Shown here: positions 1 through 13,400 of the stretch, piece after piece
How positions within the stretch are numbered: the first letter of the stretch is position 1
Layout of the letters: every line of letters begins with the position of its first letter
From: Nematostella vectensis
Taxonomy: Eukaryota > Cnidaria > Anthozoa > Actiniaria > Edwardsiidae
Direction: 5' to 3'
NCBI RefSeq assembly: GCF_932526225.1
Contig: NC_064046.1
Location: 10,813,719-10,877,718, forward strand
DNA length: 64,000 nucleotides
Made by a program: the position numbers and the translations under genes
Notes under the pieces: generated by a model
The model's input: only the letters and a program-made list of their open reading frames with translations
Databases searched by the model: none
What the model was told of the DNA's origin: nothing

Positions 1-325
1 ATACCAGCCAAAAGGCTGGAGCTAGGGGTTTGGGGTTTGGGGTTGGGTGGACGCATCTTTCATCCTTTATTTTTGCTTAGATTAGTATTACAAAAAGCTG
101 AATATTTTTATGACGCCATTAAAATGCTGTCCCCCCCCTCTGACTCACAAAGACACAACCTAAATCAGTGTAAGAGCCTCCTATGGGATGGTCATCTCAC
201 TTCATGAGATTTACTCATCAGTATCAGCACTTGTTTCTCTACACTGTTAACATTGTTCTGACCATAATATTAATAGGTAGTAATGAAGATTTAGTGGTTA
301 GAATCAAGCAATCCCCATTACGTAC

Positions 326-3279
326 CTCCCTATATTGTAGAAACCATGCTGATGATATCTTCCATCTTTAACTCCCCGCAAAGTCACAGCCTCAACACGG
401 AATTTGTGAAACATCCCATGATTGGCAGATGGAAGGCCAGAAGCTTGACGAAGCATCATCATAGCCATGGAAACCAAATTGTGAACTGGTGGGCCATGGC
501 CTGAAAACCGTGGATGATTACGCTAGGAAAAAGATACAAATAATTATATTCAGCAGCAATATTTGGAATACCATTCAGTCTGCAAATGCTGAGCAGGGTG
601 ATATACCAGGGTAATGATATAGCAAAGGGTTATAGAGCCTATGACAATATACCAGGGTGATGATATAGCAGGGTAATGATAATAGCACAGGGTTATAGAG
701 CACAGGTTTTGTTTACCTGGGAGTGTACCATGGCAGGTATGCCATGCTTATTAAGGAGTCGCAACACCATGTTTATTAGGTCCAGATTTGGTAGCTGTCC
801 ATTAAGTCCTTCTATCAACACTTCAACACTATCCAGGGAGTCGGAAGACAACTCTAGGTTAATGGCAGCTTGGATAGCACCAGAGTGCCCTTCAAATTGG
901 GAGGAACTGATATCTAGGAAAATTCACAAACACAAAATTGAAACTGTATAGGACTGAAACATTGAGAATAGTCTTGTTTTTGTGAGTTTTGTATCTCAAA
1001 ATACAATAACAAAATTTGTTACTAAAAGAGGCTTAGATTAGAACCTTTTAACAACAAATTATAAATTTATTGACAAGTCAGTTCTTAGCATGAAAATCTC
1101 TCTGCAAAAAAAAAAAAAAAATGGAAGAAATAAACTTGAGAATTATAAAGACTGTGGACTAGCCAAGGTATGTTTTGCAGGTTTCAAGAACAAACAATCT
1201 AGTAAGCTCAGCCTACAAAATAATACCTTCACACAACTTCCCTACAAAACTATTGGCAAAGTTAGGACTTGCTGTTTTTGCTTACATGTATTCTGCAATG
1301 CATAGTAGCCATTAATCCATGCCTGCATTCCAATAGCTTCTTTGTCAGTTACCAAAAATATAATGTCCTTAGACCAATAACTATGACCTGCAAATAACAA
1401 TATTCGATCATAGTAAGTTAAAGAAGATAAAGATTTGTATTCAGTCACACCTTTTGCAATTATTATCAAAATAATGTTACATAATCTTCATAGTAACGAT
1501 CGTATGGACACACGCTACCATGGCCGCCTTGACAGTTTTGAGCGGAAGGCCAATAACGATGCAAGAATCTTGCCAAGTGATTGACATGAATTTTACTGGC
1601 CAACCAGCGAGGCAAAAAAAAAAAAAAAACTTCAGTGCAAATAATAATACACAATAGAATCCTCATAGTTATATGGTATGTGTCAATCCGAAAATGCAAT
1701 CTGGCATGCTACAGTACTAACGGAAAGTAATGCAAAAGAAATTGGCCAAAGTTCTGTATTTTACAAACTTTGTCTTGGTAGTAACAGTAGTGCACTTCAC
1801 ACTATATGATGATTAAATAATTAATTCAACAAATTCAGTAAAAATAATTATCACAATTTAGCTTGACTCCTTAATCAGCCATATGGAATAAATACTGTAG
1901 CTTTGCACACTTCACATTCAATATGCTGACATAGTTTCTCCAACTTGCCTCTGCAATGTTCAGCAAGAGACAACATCAGGGCCAAGGCTCCCATATTTCT
2001 ACCATCGTTGTAAGGGACAGAAATCACAATAGCCTCTGTGCCAGCTATCCTTGGTGCTCTAAACACACCATGTATGTTAATGCCCTCAGTAACTAGTGGA
2101 TCTGTTTTTCCAGGAAGTGGTATCTGAGCTGAGAAGTTCTGATGGTAGCTTTGGATTCCATAATCAGCCAGCTTGCTGGAAATCCACTTTAAAGGGACTC
2201 TACACAAAGAACATATGTTACTAATTATTCATTAGGTACTCTCTTGTCAAACAAATTGTTCTTAAGATGTATGAAAAAGGTTCAGCTGTGAAAATTTGAA
2301 GATTGATGAGTTTTTAGCCAAACTTCGGTGTTTTTGTTCAGCAATTGTTTAATGGTTTTGATAAAGCCATGTTTTTATTTTGTAGCAAACACAATACACA
2401 AAAATCTATGTTATTTTCAACTGGATAAAATCTGAAAGGTTTTGACCAGATTCTGGACTCTGGGAAAACACTCTTCTTGCCACATGGTGTTAAAAGAACT
2501 TAACAAGACTGCAGCAGTGATCAAGTTGAGCTATTAATTTTTAGACAAGACATTTTAATAGAAACATCGGTTGGGCTGGTGTTTCTTTTCACATTATCCT
2601 ACTTAACAACATTCAGTGTGTTTCCCAGGTAGGTCTTTTTAAAATGCTAAAACTAAGACTGTACAGTGTTTAAAGTAAAAACTTACTTTGTCTTGTCCCT
2701 TATAGCCTGAAGCTCCCGGTACAAGCTGTTTGCAGCCTTGTGATTGTAGTAGTCATCATTTACCATTCCAGGCAAAAGGGCATTTTCTGAGAAGTATGTC
2801 CTGTTGTTGAACTGTGAATCTGACAGAGCACACATCCAAACAATGCCAGCAGCATAACTTAGAACACTATAAAAAGAAATGAAAAAAAGTTACCTGTCTA
2901 ATACATGTAAAGTGTTTTACAAGGATATAAGAGAGGTACAACAAGTAGATAAATATGGATCTTTCAGCTGAAATTTTGCTGAATCAGACTCTCTATCCCT
3001 CAACGTTTGAGATTTGTTTGAAGTACACCTTTTGCTTTAAAGTCTTCAGTAACCAAATACCTTTTACAGTATTTGCAGATGTTTGTTGGTTTGCAATCCA
3101 AATTATGTTGGGCGTATTCTGAAAACTGTTGCAACTATTCAAAAGCAAAATTATTGCCTGCATCCCCACCATACAAATAAGCATGAAAATAGCTCTTTGG
3201 TAGGCATATCCAGATATCAATGACTTGCAGAGGGTACTTTTGTCATAAGCATGATGGGAGGGGTGCAGTAATTTTTTTT

Positions 3280-3310
<31 letters not shown>

Positions 3311-3709
3311 GGTTATTTGTTTTTCAAATGAATTTTTAGGAGAATACAACATGATTGCCTGTTCCCTTTGGGGGTGTAGAAAACATTGCAAGCATTTTAT
3401 TTGGGGGGGGGGGGGGGGACTCAACATTATAGCCTGCATTAAGGCTCGTTTCCATATGATCGTACTTGATTGTGATTGTACAAGTGCAATCAAGTATCGC
3501 GCGAACCCTTGGAAACCACTTTGCAACCGGAATGCAATCATTTGGAACCGTACAGTCAAATTTGCTGCAAGCATGTGGGTGCACATAGAAACCAGCTTAA
3601 AACAATCTGTTAAAGCACATGGTGAAAAATCTTACCATAATTTGACGTAATGTTTTGAAAGGGCTTGACTAATCTGTTTTCTTCCTTTTGTGTCAGACAA
3701 AATGCCCAT
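326..3709 (-). CDS. GPAA1: GPI transamidase component GPAA1/GAA1, N-terminal part
   Basis: Subunit of the ER-membrane GPI transamidase, which attaches GPI anchors to proteins. Six coding exons are present, each with splice sites and matching phases: 3636-3709, 2687-2866, 1949-2199, 1286-1387, 717-913 and 326-522. They give 333 codons plus two bases; the family is about 620 residues, so the C-terminal half lies left of the window. Seen in the translation: start MGILSDTKGRKQ, a first membrane segment VLSYAAGIVWM, a segment with GINIHGVFRAPR, YWSKDIIFLVTD and LNGQLPNLDLIN, all closely matching vertebrate GPAA1. The exon 3 donor is GC rather than GT (AGAG|GCAAGT); only this site keeps the frame into exon 4. 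The gene is divergent from CYC1 across a 248-bp spacer. The first 325 bases of the window are intron, with nothing else recognised. Confidence 0.96.
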
Positions 3710-3957
3710 AGCTAGTAGAATGCAAACAAAAAGGCATCACAGACCATCATTCTCATAAAATGATTATACATCTATAGAAAATGTGCTGCTTACCTGAAGA
3801 TGATTCGTCTGTAATTCTTTCTTCTACTCAATCAACTCTTTTCGACATTATTCCTGCCGCCATATTGAATTTTGAGTGAGGCCTGGACACTACTCATCTG
3901 CACATGCGCATAAAACTCTTGCGAACAGCATCCTGGGAAGGAGGAGAGGATTTCAAA
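3710..3957. promoter_or_regulatory. Shared bidirectional promoter of GPAA1 and CYC1
   Basis: 248 bases separate the two divergent start codons, so both promoters and 5' UTRs must fit here or overlap. The segment contains GCCGCCATATTG near 3850, which resembles the YY1 consensus often found at housekeeping start sites. No TATA box is apparent. The promoter role is inferred from position. Confidence 0.6.
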
Positions 3958-6900
3958 ATGGCGTTCAGAAACGTCGCCACTTTGCGAAATTTTGTTCGGC
4001 CTTTACGAGAATTTCTAAAGGTAGGATATTATAAGGAAGAAGATCAATGGCCACGTACTACATCTTAATTCCCTGAGGGCTACAATAACGTGATTCGTGA
4101 CGATTTTATCACTCTAAGAGGCGTCTACTTAGTAGCAAACTCGGCCTCATGGGGCAATATTTGCCGGTGAATTGTCGGTGTTTTACAATTGCCCCTAGAA
4201 TATTTACCCGGTATCCCTACAAGTTGTCAGTTATTGCTCTTTCATTATTTAACAAGTGAGATTTTGATTTAAAGTTGAAGATTCTGAAAAAATTACAAGA
4301 TTTTGGACAACACACGATATCCCTCTGTAGATGACTGGACATGGAGTTGCATAATATAAGGAAATAGGGGGACGAAAAGTACGTGCAGAAAAACATGTAA
4401 CAAAAATCGTTACTATTCTTCCAGGATTTGAATAGAACTATAAATTCCATTATTTTCAAACATTATTTGTTGCACAGAAAAACAGTATTCTTATTTATTG
4501 ATTATTTTTTTGTTAAAAATTTTCCATTATTTTGAAAAGTTGATTCTAACTTTTTAGACTAAAACAACACTACTGTAAATGCTATTTTTAAAACTCCTTG
4601 TCTTAGATTTAATTTCTCTTTGTTAATGAGTCTTTTACTTAGGGATGATGTTGGCAAGATTTATATTTTTTACCAGAAGTGTTATTTGCCATTTAGAGAG
4701 ACCTTGCTTTGAGTGAGTGTAGCAGAGCCCACAAATAATAAGCACAGCAATTTGGTTAAAAGAATAAGTTCACTCAGCTGTAATACTAGCCTTTTCCTAC
4801 TGTCCGCAGTAGTTATAGATTGTTTATTAAAGGCTAGTAATTATTGTAGGACATGCCTTGAAGAAGTATGTGATCAAACAAATCAAATTGTTAGAATAAA
4901 AAGTTTTGCAATCAAAAATAGAAATTGTTAAAAATTGTTACAAATTTTACAGGTCCAGAGCAAGCTTGCAAGTACGGCAGCAACAGAAAGTAGTAGTTCT
5001 CAGGTAATACCCCCTCAAATAGGCACGTACACATGGGGATGCCAAAAAGTGGGTTATTTCTTATTTAGCAATCTTCAAACGCTAGGCTTTTTCCATATGA
5101 TATCCATGACTGCACACCCCCCTTCAGCCAATCCTTGGAATGCACCTGCTGAAATAAAATGAAAAATAGAAGAAGAAATGTTGTACATCCCTTAAAACAA
5201 GATGTTGGATTTACAGTCCTCAATGTAGAGAGCCAGGTTTTTACACCTGAAAAAAATAGCAAATTGAATAGTAGATAGCCAACTAAACACATGTACTGCT
5301 ATGCTTCAGGGTATTGGATGGGTGACGTTTGGTGCGCTAGCAGCTGGGGGCCTTGCCACTGGATATTTACTTCAGCCAGACGTCCATGCAGAAGAACTAG
5401 AACTCCACCCACCCAAGCTGCCGTGGTCACATAACGGAGTTTTCAACTCCATTGACCATGACTCGTATGTACTGCTTTCAATGGAATTTTGTATCCCATA
5501 CAGAAACAAAACACCTATATTTTGACAAGGGTTGCCATGGCCATCTAGACCATGCTTTACTGTCTGTTAGAAAGTTGCTAATCAGGTTGCGAGAATCACA
5601 GTTTTTAGTTGTCATAAATTATGAAAGCCAGGAGGTCTCCATCAATCTCTGAAGGGGACTGAAATTTTTTTTACCATCAGTGATAATTCATGCTTATTGG
5701 CTACAACACTGTCTTAGGTGTCCCACATCTCACACTGCGACTAGTCTGACCCAACTGTTGTTTGTTTCCTTGAATTATCTATTTCATGCATTTTGTAATC
5801 GTCACTCATTTATGTACAGTAACTGAAAGTAATGACATTGCAAAAGGGTGGTCTGTTCTTTTTACTTGTGTAGTATCTCCAGTGTAAGACATGTATTCTC
5901 TTGCAGAATTCGCCGAGGGTTCCAAGTATACCGCCAGGTGTGCGCAGCTTGTCATAGTATGAACAGACTAGCTTTCCGCCATTTGGTCGGTGTCTGCTAC
6001 ACTGAGGATGAGATGAAGGCTATTGCAGCTGAGGTGAGTACACTATACAACAACATGAAAAAGCACAAGCAACCCAATTTTGACTAAGTGCTGGGTTATT
6101 GGACATAATGGACGTGAATTGTATTGCGACTGTCTTACTTGTACATAGGCTCGACCTCATTATATTTTCTGCCCCATTTTTCCATGTCCTGTTGAGATTA
6201 TATATTAATCAAAAGAATATAGTACAAAGCTTTATTTTCCTGATACGTAATTATTTGCTGCGTTTTGTTTACAGTATGATGTGGTCGATGGGCCTAATGA
6301 TCAAGGTGAAATGTTTACAAGACCTGGCAAGGTACATTAGAAATAAGATAATTTTTTAATAGAAGTTCTGCGTATGAATGCACATTTTTTTTGTTCGAAA
6401 ATTGCATTATTTTACACACAGACATCAATGAAATTACATGCTCTGTTAAAAAATTGAGGGTAAAAACTCTTTTTTTTTAGATTTTGTGCTAAAACCGATC
6501 TGGGTAACCCTGTTTTTTATTCCAAAATGTTGTTCATTTTGTTGCTCTACATAATCTATTAAGCTCCATTATTGTCTTCTGACAAATCAGACGTGAGAAT
6601 TCAGACACTGAGACTTGTTGAGACATGTTTCTAGTTGACTGTTTGAATATTTCGCTAGTAATTGGTTGGAACAAACATTCCATACATATTTCTGGTGTCT
6701 GGTGTTCAATAAAACACACAAGCTACAAGAATTTTTTTAGCAAACAGACATGCTTTTATTTTATACATACTGAGAAATACTTACTGAAAACATATTCAGT
6801 AAATTTTTGTTTATTCACTGGTCTCAGCAAATCAGAAGTGCAACAATGTTTTTTCACTGTGAAGAAAAGTCGTTTGCGGTTCTGATTGGACGAACGATAT

Positions 6901-9900
6901 TTTATTACTGCACTTTAATGGCTTCAATCCCAACGTTGGGAGACGGGTAGCTTTGCATGTCACTTTTGTTATTGAGCCCCATTGAGCGAGAGAATGAAAT
7001 TTTACTGTGAAAATTGAATACAAAGCGTTCAAAATAGAAGACAATAGATTTGCTACTCTCAATGGCACTGTAGAGGATAATGTAGAAAGTCTTGAAAACA
7101 AGAATACAAAGGGAAAAACCGAGCGAGATGTAAGGCTGTTAACACGCTACCTAACATCAGTCTCGTGCGTGACATTAGCGAGACAGATTTATTTCAGTGT
7201 AAGTTTCTGTCTGTCTTCAACTGAACCGTCGAAGATCACAAACCTCAGAGCCTCTGCAGCCAAGTCTTATAAAATGTTATGTAATAAGCTAATGATAAAT
7301 TTATCAGTATGTATATAATAAACAAATAGAATCAAAAAGCCCAAACTGTTGCGATCTCGTACCAGAACAATGAATACAATACACCAAAAACTGGAAATCG
7401 ACTCTGCCAAATTTTCGTCTTTAATAAGACTTCTTCAGGGCAGACTGAAGAAGGTGAATCGTAACAAGCTTAATTACATCAGAATAGTGGTGCGAGACGC
7501 AAAAGCATTACAACTGACAAAAACGCGCATTTTCTAGAATAGCGCGCGCTATGGATAAATTGAATTTACACATCTCTACGTGGGTTCCTACTACAAAAAA
7601 AGTCAACACTATTAAGACCCCGCGGATAGATAGACTTAAGCCAATAAGCCCACTGGCCTTCCCTTTCCCTAAGCTGACCCTCAGAGTTACAGGAGTTATA
7701 GGTGTAATTTTGAATTTTTTTCCAGGTAATTCCAGAAGCCCCGAATTGACCATCATTTAAATAATGCCACTATTGTATTTGTTGTTTTCAGCTGTCTGAC
7801 CCTCTTCCTGAACCGTATGCTAATGAGGAGGCAGCAAGAGCAGCCAATGCAGGTGACTATGTAAACTTTTCCCCAAGTACAGTACTTACTGTATCTGCTT
7901 ATAAGAACATAGGTTTTTTCAGGTTTGCCTAAACAGGTTCTTATGTAACTGGTACCATTTTATATTTTAAGTATAGGTGCAAATAGGTTCTTAATTAGTC
8001 TACAGGCAAATTTTTCAGGAGTCATTTACTGAAGTTTTCAAAAGGCGCAGTCTTTCTGGAAGTTTTTTTCCATTTCTATTTCACTGTGTTCATGTTCTTA
8101 GGTATAATCTGTGGATTTGTGTGATTGTAGGTGCTCTACCCCCTGACCTGAGTCTGATAAATCTGGCCAGACACGGGAATGAGGTAAGTTTCCAACAGTT
8201 TGCAGTGGAAAGTATAAGTAAATCATGACATGCAGTATTCCAGATGAAACTTTCTTTCATGCAATCCAGGGAACTATAAAGCCCATGTACCAAATTAAGA
8301 CATGAATGAATCATGCCAAACCTTAGCCTGAGTCAGCCAACTTGAACATTGTTTTTAAAGTTGTACATATGATGACATCCCAAGATGTCATTTGTTTGCA
8401 AGGAGTATATGTCCCATCTCTTCCTAGTTACTATGTATTAAGAATGTGTGTTTACTTGATGTTTTTTAGGATTATGTGTTCCATCTACTAACTGGGTATG
8501 CTGACCCCCCTGCTGGAGTCGAAATCAGGGATGACTTATACTTCAATGCATACTTCCCTGGTCAAGCCATCGGCATGGCACAAGCACTTTACAATGAAAT
8601 CATTGAGTATGAAGATGGTATGTGAATAAGATGCACACATCTTATTTATAGGGAGAACTGGGAAATCTCACTGTAGAGAGATTTTGTCAGGTGAAAAGGA
8701 ATCTGTGATCTAGTAAAACAGGCCTATGATCTGATTCATTGGATCCATTATCCTAAGTTTAATGGAATCCCAAATCTTTTTATCAGTAATATATAACCAA
8801 ATTTGCTTTGTATTACAGGATCAGCTACAACAGTTATTAGGCTCTAGAAGCCCTTTACACACAGCAAAAGATTAGAAACATAAACTCTTTTCTGCTTCAA
8901 CAGCTACTACCTATAAGAAAATGCAATATTGCATGTTAGATTTTGTCACCTGCCTCAACTGCCTAAACCTATTCTTTGTCCTAGGTACACCTGCTACTAC
9001 AAGCCAGCTGGCAAAAGACGTTTGCACATTCCTGAAATGGTCTGCTGGTGAGCCAAGCACTGGGTCCTCAAAGGGAGCATCTCAAATTGATTTAAAGGAT
9101 GAATGGCTAAGCCATCCATTTCCCATACCACACCCCCCCCCCCCCCCCCCAAAAAAAAAAAATATATATATATATATGTATGTATATTTGCTTTGCTAGT
9201 TGGCTACAAAAACAAGCCTACCGGTAATGCCAGTGTACATTTAGAACACAAAAGTAGTCAAGGTCTTGAACCAGTATATGGAATAAGTTTAGCAAACACT
9301 GCCAAATTGTATTTGTTTTCCTTTGATGCATACAGAATTACTGTACCATGATATAAACAATGAACTTACCATGCATGATCTGTTTTTTTTTTTTTTTTTC
9401 TGACTGCTCCACCTTTGCTCCTTGCTTCTTTATAGAACCCGACCACGATGACAGGAAAAGGATGGGAATGAAGGTAAGGAAGTGATGTGGATAATCCCCT
9501 CCTGCCCCCCCCCCCCCCCCCCTCCCCTAAGACAGATGGCATGAGGAACACTATTGGTAGCAAGCCGTATTATAAAACCACAAAGTCATCACAATTCGCT
9601 GATATCTGCATTGCTCAGTTATGTAACCTGTTTACTTTACTGTATTTGCCACACCCTTCTTTTATTTAGAAACCCCAGTTAGATTTGTGCTGTTAGCTCC
9701 AGCCACTCCGTGCTGCATGAATGGCTGCTTATGTAGGCTCTATACAAAATCTCCCTGTATGCCATATTTTCAATGATACTTGGGTTTAAAAACCTCATTT
9801 ATGTTTCTAGGCACTGGTCATCCTTTCTCTAGTCATGTTTGCCTCCTACTACTACAAGAGACACAAATGGACTGTCCTAAAGAGTCGCAAGATAGCCTAC

Positions 9901-9921
9901 CACCCTTCACCCCACTCTTAA
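3958..9921 (+). CDS. CYC1: Cytochrome c1, mitochondrial complex III haem protein
   Basis: Haem-bearing subunit of the cytochrome bc1 complex; it passes electrons from the Rieske protein to cytochrome c in the inner mitochondrial membrane. Eleven exons: 3958-4020, 4953-5003, 5310-5464, 5907-6033, 6275-6331, 7792-7852, 8131-8183, 8470-8617, 8985-9047, 9436-9473, 9811-9921; 308 residues, phases all closing. Visible features: Arg-rich, acid-poor presequence ([19 protein letters not shown]), the Ala/Ser linker, [14 protein letters not shown], covalent haem motif CAACH (about residues 102-106), [30 protein letters not shown] (axial-Met region), and a C-terminal anchor [14 protein letters not shown] followed by [15 protein letters not shown]. 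Exon 10 is only 38 nt. Intron 5 (6332-7791) holds no recognised gene. Confidence 0.98.
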
Positions 9922-10493
9922 CCACACCCTACCCCCTCTAACTACTTGTATAAAGATTTTGCCTGCATGGAGTCATGTTTTTTTCTCCATGGGCACGTTC
10001 TGGTCTTATTATAGCAACCATAACAATGTAAGAATTTGCTAGCTAATCTGTTGAACAGAATTTTTAAAGGGGTTGTGGAATGAGAGTTTTGTCACCATAT
10101 TTTATGTGTGAGTTGAAGTACTATCAATAAAATGTGGCTGACGTATGAATAGAGCAAGTCGTGTTTGTTGTTTAGATCAGCTTTGGGTCGTTGAGGGGGT
10201 GGGGATCTACCCATAAAGACAGACTGGGGTGGTCGTCAGCAAAAAAAATTGGACAAGGATAACACTGTCCACACTGTTTTTCACCTTGGGTTATTTTTTT
10301 ACTCACTAGTCTCCCAAAAGACCCAATTCTTTCATCATTAGGGTAGATGATATCAGAAATCTGTAAACATGGTAAATTTTTGTTGCTGCTTTTATTAATT
10401 TTAGAAGAGAGTTTATCAAACTGAGGGCTGCGACGTAGCCCTAATACTATCTTATATTAAGGACATGGCTTTAATGGTATTTTACATTTGAAC
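9922..10493. other. Intergenic spacer between convergent CYC1 and lectin genes
   Basis: Contains the CYC1 3' UTR and its AATAAA. The rest should include the lectin 3' UTR on the minus strand. No further gene or repeat recognised. Confidence 0.6.
10126..10131 (+). promoter_or_regulatory. Polyadenylation signal of CYC1
   Basis: AATAAA lies 205 bases after the CYC1 stop codon, with a GT-rich stretch (GTCGTGTTTGTTGTTT) about 30 bases further on. This is a normal animal 3'-end arrangement. Confidence 0.75.
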
Positions 10494-13400
10494 TCATTGG
10501 TTACACGGATACACTTCAACCTCGCACAGAGTGAGAATCTGTTTCGCCCCAGGTAACATGATACTGACGTATCGCCCTTGGAGCGCGGGCGAGCAGGTGA
10601 TGGTCAAATTCTTTCCCTGGGGGATAGTGTAAGCTCCCCCGCATCGAGCATTGGTGTTGCCGTTGTTCGCCAGGCTATCGCCTACGTGGATCACGATGTT
10701 TCTCAACTCCTGTTTGTCCCCGCAGCAATCAGACCTGCCATTAGTTAGAAAACCTTTAACAAATGTTTAACAACTGTAATTTGTAATTCCAGAAAATATC
10801 CGGGGGGGGTTGGAGGTATTACCCGCCACCCCTCTGGAATTTCCAACCCCATAGAAAAAAATGCAATAACTGTTAGATGTAGATGTTTTATTATTAGTAA
10901 CATATAACTTTTGTTACATAGGTTGTTTCAACCAATAAATTTCTATATTTCCTTTCCTTATACACAGAAAAATGTGCTTTGTACATTCCAAATATGCATT
11001 ATGTGATAAGAAATTGCTGTGGGCTTCGGATCGTTTTTTATGAAAATTCAGTACCCTTATTTCGCGTCTATGGACAGGATATCTTCCTAGTTCTGCCCGA
11101 AAGGCTATCTTTGGGGCATACTTGCCGACACCGAGGATAAACTTACAAAATTTGGCGTGTACCAGCTCTATTGGGTCACCTTCGTTTTTTATTTCATCGA
11201 CGCCCCAGATTTCGCTGCCATATAGAAGAATTGGCTTAATGAGGCAGTCAAAAAGGCGGTTAGTCAGCAGGACATTTGTTCTGAAGTTGTTGCCCATTTC
11301 TTTTTTGAGTTTAAAAAGTGCTTTAATAAGAGCTAAAGTGGCTTTCGTCCTTCGCTAAAAGAACAAGGTCATCTGCATATAGAAGGCGGTTAACCGTACA
11401 CTGTTATTAACTACACCTTTTGCTTTTCATTAACGAGAAATACCCATTCATTTTAGCCAAAATTACAAACATTTACGCCGATGTACTGTCATTTAAGTAA
11501 AATCATTCGAACTAAAAGGAAATACATTAACGAATTTTACATAATTGAGTGCACACAATTGCATTTTCTTAACATTCATTTACACTATTCGACAACCAGG
11601 AATGAAAAATCCATTTTCATTTGCGCGTTGGTACATAACAATAGCACAAAAAAATATCAATAATACGGGAACTCTTAATCAATACAGTGAAAGAAATATT
11701 CATTAACATTTTTATTACAGCAAGTGCAAACAATAGTATTTTGTGAAAGTCATTTGCCTGCTTCTTATAAACGTTAGCGCCTCCGTACAACAATAAGCCC
11801 TTTATGACTCCTCGCAACCATCTCCTTCCGGCCGTCGTTCACCGAGGAGAGCTGGCTCATCTTGGAGTAGAGGAGGACAACAAAGCGTTCAAGGATTCCG
11901 ATGCTTGCCAGAACTGTTTCCTTGTTCGGAAGGTCCGATAAGGCACTCAAAGCCGATGAGACCTCTGGGAACGCCTCCTAGACATTCCACGCACTCGTTT
12001 GACCTTTTCCACGAAAGAACGAGGTCTGGTCACATGAATAAAAGTTTGAGTGAAGACATTATCAAAGGCAGTTCTGAATTAATTTATCATGGAACAAGTC
12101 AAATAAAAAAATAATCGATGATGCACGTTCCTTCTCAATAGTCTTGAAACAAATACGTCCTAGGCCCTAGAGCTTCATTAGCTACTTTGCGAAAATACTA
12201 AAAATCGATATTAACAGGTTTGATATTGCATAACGTGCGGAAAAAAAGACGTTTTTAATTTCGAAAAAGGTCTGTTTTTTTACAACTAGCACATACAGTA
12301 TGCATGATTGGTATTTAAACTTTTTACAATGAAGTTATGCCTTTTTTCTGCATTTGATTTGTACTAAGAGTGGCTCTTCCTACCGTTTTGACTGGCAGGT
12401 TGATAGTGCTCCATTTTGAGTATGCAGTGCTCCGATTACTCTCTCAACACCTCCCTCGCCATTTCTTCAACGTCGCAATTATTCACCACACTTGGACCCG
12501 GAGAAGTCAAATTCACAGCTAATGATAACAATTATCTCATTTTCGATAGCACTGTAAGTACACTTGTCAACTCGTGGTATTATATACGCAACAAGATCAT
12601 TCCTGTCGACAACAATTTTTATTGATTATTATTAGCGTGCTATATGTATGGTATATATTACGCTTATGCATAGTATAATTGTAAGTTCTATATGGGCGTG
12701 GCTATACGCTCGACTACATCCTGCAATATACCAATATAATTAAATATGTGGATTTTTAGCTCGCAGTTCGTATTGAAAGGCACTCTATATAAGCGATATA
12801 CCTCTTTCGTGCAATCTTTAGTATAACTGTAGGTACAATAGGGGCGTGGCTATACGGTTGGGAATATCTTGCAATATACCATTATAAGTTAGTATATGAA
12901 ATCTCAGTTTGTATTAAAAGGGAATCTATATAAGCAATTTGCCTCTCATCTCTAGTATAACTGAGAGTACTCACATCTGGGCGTGGGTACATATCTCGAA
13001 TGAAGTTTTGTAAAGAGTATAACATATCCAGAATTGCTCAGTGTGCGTTCCTCTATCACTGTGCCAAATTTCATAAACGTTCCATAAATTTGAACGATCC
13101 GCCACTTTTTATGCACCATTTTCTTGCACTACTCCGAAATTTGACAATTTACCCTGACCGCTACATTATCGCTATCGTACATAGTTTTTAAAAGTGATAT
13201 AAACTTTCCGGTTACTCCTGATTTTTGCACCTTTTCAAACAATATCTCATGAGGGAATGTATCAAAGGCTTTCAAGAAGTCTATGAAGCAGCTAAATAAG
13301 AGGTTTTTCCTTTTTTATGCTTGCTTTTTACATGTTTATCTATCAGTGTTTCCAGGACAAAAATATTATCGGTGGTACCATTCTTTTGACGAAAACCACC

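Noticed and set aside
2993-3650. 197-, 82- and 99-codon frames in GPAA1 intron 1
   Set aside because: They cross T, G and C homopolymer runs and show no homology; the region is intron between exons 3636-3709 and 2687-2866.
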